From: Mixophyes australis
Taxonomy: Eukaryota > Chordata > Amphibia > Anura > Limnodynastidae
Assembly (NCBI GenBank): GCA_036250195.1
Contig: JAVHZZ010000002.1
Span: forward strand, 367,166,624-367,230,623
Direction of reading: 5' to 3'
Length of the DNA stretch: 64,000 nucleotides
The position numbers and the translations under genes were made by a program. The notes below the pieces were generated by a model that was not told the DNA's origin, did no database searches, and was given only the letters and a program-made list of their open reading frames with translations. Below are positions 58,790-64,000 of this stretch, one piece after another; positions within the stretch are counted from its first letter, which is position 1; every line of letters starts with the position of its first letter.

Positions 58790-59485
58790 TGTGCTGTTTA
58801 GTTCTGTGCTGTTTAGTTCTGTGCTGTTTAGTTCTGTGCTGTTTAGTTCTGTGCTGTGCTGTGCTGTGCTGTGCTGTGCTGTGTTCTGCAGTATCAGTCC
58901 AGTGGTGCTGTGTGCTGTGCTCTGTCCTTCTGAGGTCAGTGGTGCTGCTGGGTCCTGTGCTGTGTCCTGTTCAGTCCAGTGGTGCTGTGTCCTGTGCTCT
59001 GTGCTTCTAAGGGCATAGTTATTTCCCCAATATTCCCCTGTGTTTAAAAAAATAAAAAAAAGTTTTTTTAAAAAATACCAAAAACTACTTTAATATTTTT
59101 TAATTACCACAAAATTTGCACAACCAATCCTGCAGTATAAGCCCATTGGTACTGCAATATTACCAAGTTCACACATTCAGCAGTAAAAGTCCAGTGGTAC
59201 TGCAATATTACAAAGTTTACACATTCTGCAGTATCAGTCCAGTGGTGCTGTGTCCTGTGCTCTGTCCTGCTGAGTTCCGTAGTGCTGCTGGGTCCTGTGC
59301 CGTGTCCTGTTCAGTCCAGTGGTGCTGTGTCCTGTGCTCTGTGCTTCTAAGGGCATAGTTATTTCCCCATTATTCCCAAGTTTTTAAAAAATAAAAAAAT
59401 ATATAATAATTATAACCAAATTTGCAAAACCAATCCAGCAGTATAAGTCCATTGGTACTGCAATATTACCAAGTTCACACATTCT
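58790..59485 (+). repeat. Repetitive 5' leader of the hAT element
   Basis: First come about five 15-bp units of TGCTGTTTAGTTCTG type (58790-58850), then a (TGTGC)n run to about 58880. Next is a ~340-bp block that occurs twice (about 58884-59170 and 59223-59485). The paired words include CAGTCCAGTGGTGCTGTGTC, CTAAGGGCATAGTTATTTCC and TTGGTACTGCAATATTACC. Open frames of 78-88 codons across it are artefacts. Confidence 0.85.
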
Positions 59486-59510
59486 GCAGTATCTTGTGCT
59501 ACATATAATG

Positions 59511-59918
59511 GAGACCAAAAATTTGGAGGATAAAGTAGGGAAAGATCAAGACCCACTTCCTCCTAATGCTGAAGCTGCTGCCACTAGTCATGACATAGAC
59601 GATGAAATGCCATCAACGTCGTCTTCCAAGCCCGATGCCCAATCTCGTAGTACCGGGCATGTAAAATCCAAAAAGCCCAAGTTAAGAAAAAGTAGCAAAA
59701 AGAGAAACTTTAAATCATCTGAGGAGAAACGTAAAGTTGCCAATATGCCATTTACGACACGGAGTGGCAAGGAACGGCTTAGGCCCTGGCCCGTGTTCAT
59801 GACTAGTGGTTCAGCTTCACCCACGGATCTTAGCCCTCCTCCTCCTCCCCCCCCCCTACAAAAAATTGAAGAGAGTTATGCTGTCAGCAACAAAACAGCA
59901 AACAACTCTGCCTTCTAA
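59511..59918 (+). CDS. hAT transposase, N-terminal segment (frame broken at C10)
   Basis: I take the ATG at 59511 (METKNLEDK). An in-frame ATG at 59496 gives five more residues. The segment is acidic and low-complexity at first, then has a strongly basic stretch (KSKKPKLRKSSKKR) that looks like a nuclear localisation signal. It ends in a proline run encoded by CCTCCT and C10 (59847-59856). Beyond the C run this frame gives about 20 residues and stops at 59918. The continuation of the protein lies one base over, in the frame of 59806-62505. With nine C the two would form a single protein of about 997 residues. Confidence 0.7.
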   Translation, partial: ETKNLEDKVGKDQDPLPPNAEAAATSHDIDDEMPSTSSSKPDAQSRSTGHVKSKKPKLRKSSKKRNFKSSEEKRKVANMPFTTRSGKERLRPWPVFMTSGSASPTDLSPPPPPPPLQKIEESYAVSNKTANNSAF

Positions 59919-62505
59919 AGAGAAATTATCACAAATCCCCAAGGCGAGTCCAAGGGTGTTGGTGGTTGTCAAGCCTGACCTTCCCATCACTGTACGGGAA
60001 GAGGTGGCTCGGGAGGAGGCTATTGATGATGTAGCTGGCGCTGTGGAGGAACTTGATGATGAGGATGGTGATGTGGTTATTGTAAATGAGGCACCAGGGG
60101 GGGAAACAGCTGATGTCCATGGGATGAAAAAGCCCATCGTCATGCCTGGTCAGAAGACCAAAAAATGCACCTCTTCGGTCTGGAGTTATTTTTATCCAAA
60201 TCCAGACAACCAATGTATGGCAATATGTAGCTTATGTAAAGCTCAAATAAGCAGGGGTAAGGATCTTGCCCACCTAGGAACATCCTCCCTTATACGTCAC
60301 CTGAATAACCTTCATAGTTCAGTGGTTAGTTCAGGAACTGGGGCTAGGACCCTCATCGGTACAGGGACACCTAAATCCCGTGGTCCAGTTGGATACACAC
60401 CAGCAACACCCTCCTCGTCAACTTCCTCCACAATCTCCATCAGATTCAGTCCTGCAGCCCAAGTCAGCAGCCAGACTGAGTCCTCCTCAATACGGGATTC
60501 ATCCGAGGAATCCTGCAGCGGTACGCCTACTACTGCCACTGCTGCTGTTGCTGCTGTTAGTCTGTCATCTTCCCAGAGGGGAAGTCGTAAGACCGCTAAG
60601 TCTTTCACAAAACAATTGACCGTCCAAAAGTCGTTTGCCATGACCACCAAATACGACAGTAGTCACCCTATTGCAAAGCGTATAACTGCGGCTGTAACTG
60701 CAATGTTGGTGTTAAACGTGCGCCCGGTGTCCGCCATCAGTGGAGTGGGATTTAGAGGGTTGATGGAGGTATTGTGTCCCCGGTACCAAATCCCCTCGAG
60801 ATTCCACTTCACTAGGCAGGCGATACCAAAAATGTACAGAGAAGTACGATCAAGTGTCCTCAGTGCTCTTAAAAATGCGGTTGTACCCACTGTCCACTTA
60901 ACCACGGACATGTGGACAAGTGGTTCTGGGCAAACGAAGGACTATATGACTGTGACAGCCCACTGGGTAGATGCATCCCCTTCCGCAGCAACAGCAACAG
61001 CTGCATCAGTAGCAGCATCTACAAAATGGCTGCTCATGCAAAGGCAGGCAACATTGTGCATTACAGGCTTTAATAAGAGGCACAACGCTGACAACATATT
61101 AGAGAAAATGAGGGAAATTATCTCCCAGTGGCTTACCCCACTTAGACTCTCATGGGGATTTGTGGTGTCAGACAATGCCAGTAACATTGTGCGGGCATTA
61201 AATATGGGCAATTTCCAGCACGTCCCATGTTTTGCCCACACCATTAATTTGGTGGTGCAGCATTACCTCAAGAGTGACAGGGGTGTGCAGGAGATGCTTG
61301 CGGTGGCCCGCAAAATTGCTGGACACTTTCGGCATTCAGCCAGTGCCTACCGCAGACTAGAGGCACATCAAAAAAGCTTGAACCTGCCCTGCCATCACCT
61401 CAAACAAGAGGTTGTGACGCGCTGGAACTCCACCCTCTATATGCTGCAGAGGATGGAGGAGCAGCAAAAGGCCATTCAGGCCTACACAGCCACCTACGAC
61501 ATAGGCAAAGGAGTGGGGATGCGCCTCAGTCAAGCGCAGTGGAGACTGATTTCCGTGTTGTGCAAGGTTCTGCAGCCATTTGAACTTGCCACACGAGAAG
61601 TCAGTTCCGACACTGCCAGCTTGAGTCAGGTCATTCCCCTGATCAGGCTGTTGCAGAAGCAGCTGGAGAAAGTGAGGGAGGAGCTGGTAAGCCATTGCGA
61701 TTACACCAAGCATGTAGCTCTTGTGGATGTAGCCCTTCGTACGCTTTGCCAGGATCCGAGGGTGGTCACTCTTTTAAAGTCAGAGGAATACATTCTGGCC
61801 ACCGTGCTCGATCCTCGGTTTAAAGCGTATGTTGTGTCTCTGTTTCCGGCGGACACAAGTCTACAGCGGTGCAAAGACCTGCTGGTCAGGAGATTGTCCT
61901 CTGAAGAGGACCGTGACATGCCAACAGCTCCACCCTCATTTTCTTCCACATCTATGGCTGCGAGGAAAAAGCTCAGTTTTCCCAAAAGAGGCACTGGCGG
62001 GGATGCTGATAACATCTGGTCCGGACTGAAGGACCTGCCAACCATTGCAGACATGTCTACTGTCGCTGCATTGGATGCTGTCACAATAGAAAAAATTGTG
62101 GATGATTACTTTGCTGACACCATCCAAGTAGACATGTCAGACAGTCCATATTGTTACTGGCAGGAAAAAAAGGCAGTTTGGAAGCCCCTGTACAAACTGG
62201 CTCTATTTTACCGGAGTTGTCCCCCCTCCAGTGTGTACTCGGAAAGAGTTTTTAGTGCAGCGGGGAACCTGGTCAGTGAGCGGCGAAGGAGGTTGCTTCC
62301 TCACAACGTTGAAAAAATGATGTTTATAAAAATGAATAATCAATTCCTCAATGAAGTACAGCACTGCCCTCCAGATACTACAGAGGGACCTGTGGTTGTG
62401 GAGTCCAGCGGGGACGAATTGATAATGTGTGATGAGGAGGAAGTACACACTGTAGGGGGAGAGGAATCAGAGGTTGAGGATGAGGACGACATCTTGCCTC
62501 AGTAG
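59806..62505 (+). CDS. hAT (Ac/ZBED-type) transposase, main part
   Basis: The 899-codon frame encodes the DNA-binding and catalytic parts of a cut-and-paste transposase. The first ~14 residues, before the C run, are probably out-of-frame sequence. A BED zinc finger spans about residues 118-172, with Cys141, Cys144, His165, His170 and Trp126. The RNase-H-like core has the first acidic residue in TTDMWTS (Asp368), the second in SDNASN (Asp456), a CxxH at Cys475/His478, RWNSTL (539-544), LDPRFK (669-673) and the last acidic residue in SERVFSAAG (Glu813). The C-terminal dimerisation region ends RRRRLLPHNVEKMMFIKMN, then an acidic tail. All expected catalytic residues are present and there is no internal stop. 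Gene content is transposon, not host. A domesticated ZBED gene is the alternative, but the terminal repeat and repetitive flanks argue against it. Confidence 0.9.
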   Translation: MVQLHPRILALLLLPPPYKKLKRVMLSATKQQTTLPSKEKLSQIPKASPRVLVVVKPDLPITVREEVAREEAIDDVAGAVEELDDEDGDVVIVNEAPGGETADVHGMKKPIVMPGQKTKKCTSSVWSYFYPNPDNQCMAICSLCKAQISRGKDLAHLGTSSLIRHLNNLHSSVVSSGTGARTLIGTGTPKSRGPVGYTPATPSSSTSSTISIRFSPAAQVSSQTESSSIRDSSEESCSGTPTTATAAVAAVSLSSSQRGSRKTAKSFTKQLTVQKSFAMTTKYDSSHPIAKRITAAVTAMLVLNVRPVSAISGVGFRGLMEVLCPRYQIPSRFHFTRQAIPKMYREVRSSVLSALKNAVVPTVHLTTDMWTSGSGQTKDYMTVTAHWVDASPSAATATAASVAASTKWLLMQRQATLCITGFNKRHNADNILEKMREIISQWLTPLRLSWGFVVSDNASNIVRALNMGNFQHVPCFAHTINLVVQHYLKSDRGVQEMLAVARKIAGHFRHSASAYRRLEAHQKSLNLPCHHLKQEVVTRWNSTLYMLQRMEEQQKAIQAYTATYDIGKGVGMRLSQAQWRLISVLCKVLQPFELATREVSSDTASLSQVIPLIRLLQKQLEKVREELVSHCDYTKHVALVDVALRTLCQDPRVVTLLKSEEYILATVLDPRFKAYVVSLFPADTSLQRCKDLLVRRLSSEEDRDMPTAPPSFSSTSMAARKKLSFPKRGTGGDADNIWSGLKDLPTIADMSTVAALDAVTIEKIVDDYFADTIQVDMSDSPYCYWQEKKAVWKPLYKLALFYRSCPPSSVYSERVFSAAGNLVSERRRRLLPHNVEKMMFIKMNNQFLNEVQHCPPDTTEGPVVVESSGDELIMCDEEEVHTVGGEESEVEDEDDILPQ

Positions 62506-62560
62506 AGCCTGTTTAGTCTGTACAGGGAGAGATGAATAGCTTTTTTGGTGTGGGGGCCCA

Positions 62561-62624
62561 AACAAACCAATCATTTCAGCCAAAGTTGTTTGGTAGGCCC
62601 TGTCGCTGAAATGATTGGTTTGTT
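62561..62624 (+). other. Perfect 20-bp hairpin 3' of the transposase stop
   Basis: The left arm AACAAACCAATCATTTCAGC (62561-62580) is exactly complementary to 62605-62624, with a 24-base loop. It starts 56 bp after the stop codon, so it would fold in the 3' untranslated RNA. Each arm also carries a CCAAT word. Confidence 0.9.
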
Positions 62625-62869
62625 AAAGTGTGCATGTCCTATTTCAACAACATAAGGGTGGGTGTGAGGGCCCAAGGACAATTCCATCTTGGAACTTTTT
62701 TTTTTGCATTATATGACCAAGCAACAGTCGTTTGCCATGTTCAAAAAGTAAAACCAAATTTAAAAAAATACAAGAAATTAAACCAAAAGTAAAATGCCGT
62801 GTTATAATTTAAAACAAGAGGTATTGACGTGCTCTAAAACTACTGTATTGTTGTTTATATTTTATAAAC

Positions 62870-64000
62870 ACTACACTTGAAAGCTTGAGTCTTTCAATAG
62901 AAAAGTAACTGTCCATTGCACGAATATTTGCAACAGGGACAATTTTAGGGTTAAGAAAGTCAACTAATAATAACACTTCGACGCTGTGTGTCTTTATAAA
63001 CACTACACTTGGAAGTTGGAGGAGGTATTGTGGCCCCGGCACCAAATTTACTACCGGGGCCACTCCACTGTGCAGTCCATATTTAGGTGTATCAGATATT
63101 AAACAACGGTGACAGTTGATGCCCAATTTTTTAATTATATTGTGGCCTCGGTACCAAATTGTGTACCGGGGCCACCCCACTACGCAGTCCAGATACTTGT
63201 TTGGTGGAATTCAGACCAGTTGAGGGTTTTATTATTATATTGTGTGGACCACTCTATCTATACCACACTACAACTCTATACCACTCTATTTCCTACTTTA
63301 ATTCTATTTCATACTTTAATTCTATTTCCTACTTTAATTCTATTACTAATTAATTACCATAAAGAGGAACAAAATAAACCAATTTTACCAAAAGTATAAT
63401 ATGACTTAGACTTACAAACACTACACTTGAAAGATCGTGCCTTTAAATGAAAAAGTCAGTCTTCATTGCACAACTATGTGCAACAGGGACAGTTTTTTGG
63501 GTTTACAAAGTCAACTTTGACCCTGTCTGTCTGGGATCTCAATGACGAATTGTCTGTACCATGTTTGGAGGAGGTATTGTGGCCCCGGCACCAAATTTAC
63601 TACCGGGGCCACTCCACTGTGCAGTCCATATTTAGGTGTATCAGATATTAAACAACGGTGACAGTTGATGCCCAATTTTTTAATTATATTGTGGCCCCGG
63701 TATCAAATTGGGTACCGGGGCCACCCCACTATGCAGTCCAGATACTTGTTTGGTGGAATTCAGACACGTGGAGGGTTTTTTAATTATATTGTGGCCTCGG
63801 TACCAAATTGTGTACCGGGGCCACCACACTACGCAGTCAAGATACTTGTTTGGTGGAATTCAGACCAGTTGAGGGTTTTATTATTATATTGTGTGGACCA
63901 CTCTATCTATACCACACTACAACTCTATACCACTCTATTTCCTACTTTAATTCTATTTCATACTTTAATTCTATTTCCTACTTTAATTCTATTACTAATT
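62870..64000 (+). repeat. ~550-bp tandem repeats with hairpins, 3' part of the hAT element
   Basis: Copy 1 is about 62870-63418. Copy 2 begins about 63419 and runs off the window. It contains an extra ~105-bp internal unit (63684-63790). Each has hairpins of the form GTGGCCCCGGTA ... TACCGGGGCCAC at 63030-63063, 63142-63175, 63579-63612, 63691-63724 (12-bp perfect arms) and 63791-63824. TTTCCTACTTTAATTCTA is tandemly repeated at 63286-63345 and again from 63936. Short frames across it are not genes. Confidence 0.9.

Larger units (their letters stand above)
58553..64000 (+). mobile_element. Large hAT element (Ac/ZBED type) encoding a transposase, runs off the window
   Basis: The left end is TAGGGATGAGCGCACTCGG, the Ac-group end type, at 58553. 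Order: terminal repeat, CCGAG-rich subterminal region with TATA and YY1-like motifs, repetitive 5' leader (58790-59485), transposase (59511-62505 with one frame break), a 3' hairpin, and tandem ~550-bp repeats to the window end. The right terminal repeat and target duplication lie outside the window, so completeness cannot be judged. The one coding lesion is a single homopolymer length change, which suggests a young copy. Confidence 0.85.

Noticed and set aside
59806..62505. Domesticated host ZBED gene
   Set aside because: A hAT terminal repeat at 58553, repetitive leader and tail sequences, and complete catalytic residues point to a transposon copy rather than an exapted gene.
63029..63824. 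CRISPR-like array of short palindromic repeats
   Set aside because: The hairpins sit in long tandem duplications of a eukaryotic transposon, with irregular spacing and no unique spacers.

Overview
This window reads as vertebrate, most probably anuran (frog), nuclear DNA from an intergenic region or a very large intron. That rests on the interspersed repeats: a tRNA-headed SINE with a (GAT)n tail, palindromic elements with CCAATCAG arms, a family with CATACTTGCC ends, many hAT-type elements, and solo LTRs. I recognise these as amphibian-style from general knowledge and could not search a database. I found no host protein-coding gene, rRNA or tRNA gene. The only convincing protein-coding locus belongs to a transposon. 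Most short open frames are chance or fall inside repeats.

Layout. 1-16 kb is mostly unique AT-rich DNA with one SINE, several hAT-type miniature elements (5011, 8798, 8964, 14621), a palindromic element (9554), a TACACACTACA-ended element (7323), a 13.7 kb repeat that shares the SINE tail, and a Tc1/mariner-like remnant (15868). 16.6-19.3 kb is a 51-bp minisatellite of about 47 units. 20-34 kb holds more miniature elements, three LTR-type sequences (21979, 31449 and one ending at 33881), an antisense L1-clade LINE end (26869-27625) abutting a Helitron-like element (27637-28304), and two hAT-type elements (24012, 30140). 35.2-38.8 kb is one 3.5-kb non-autonomous hAT element carrying three different minisatellites. 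39-58 kb is unique DNA broken by two antisense SINEs and one sense SINE, hAT-type elements (43026, 44219, 49787, 53627) and two palindromic elements. 58553 to the window end is a large hAT element of the Ac/ZBED-transposase type.

Best-supported biology. Twelve insertions of several unrelated hAT-type families have an 8-bp target-site duplication (TSD) that I could read on both sides, seven perfect and five with one mismatch. The coding element (58553-64000) has a TATA box and a YY1-like site, a BED zinc finger, and a transposase with all three expected acidic residues. Its frame is broken once, in a C10 run. Its 3' region contains tandem repeats with hairpins seeded by a fragment of its own transposase gene.

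Limits. Repeat family names, organism and conserved-element suggestions are inferences. Boundaries without a stated TSD are approximate.
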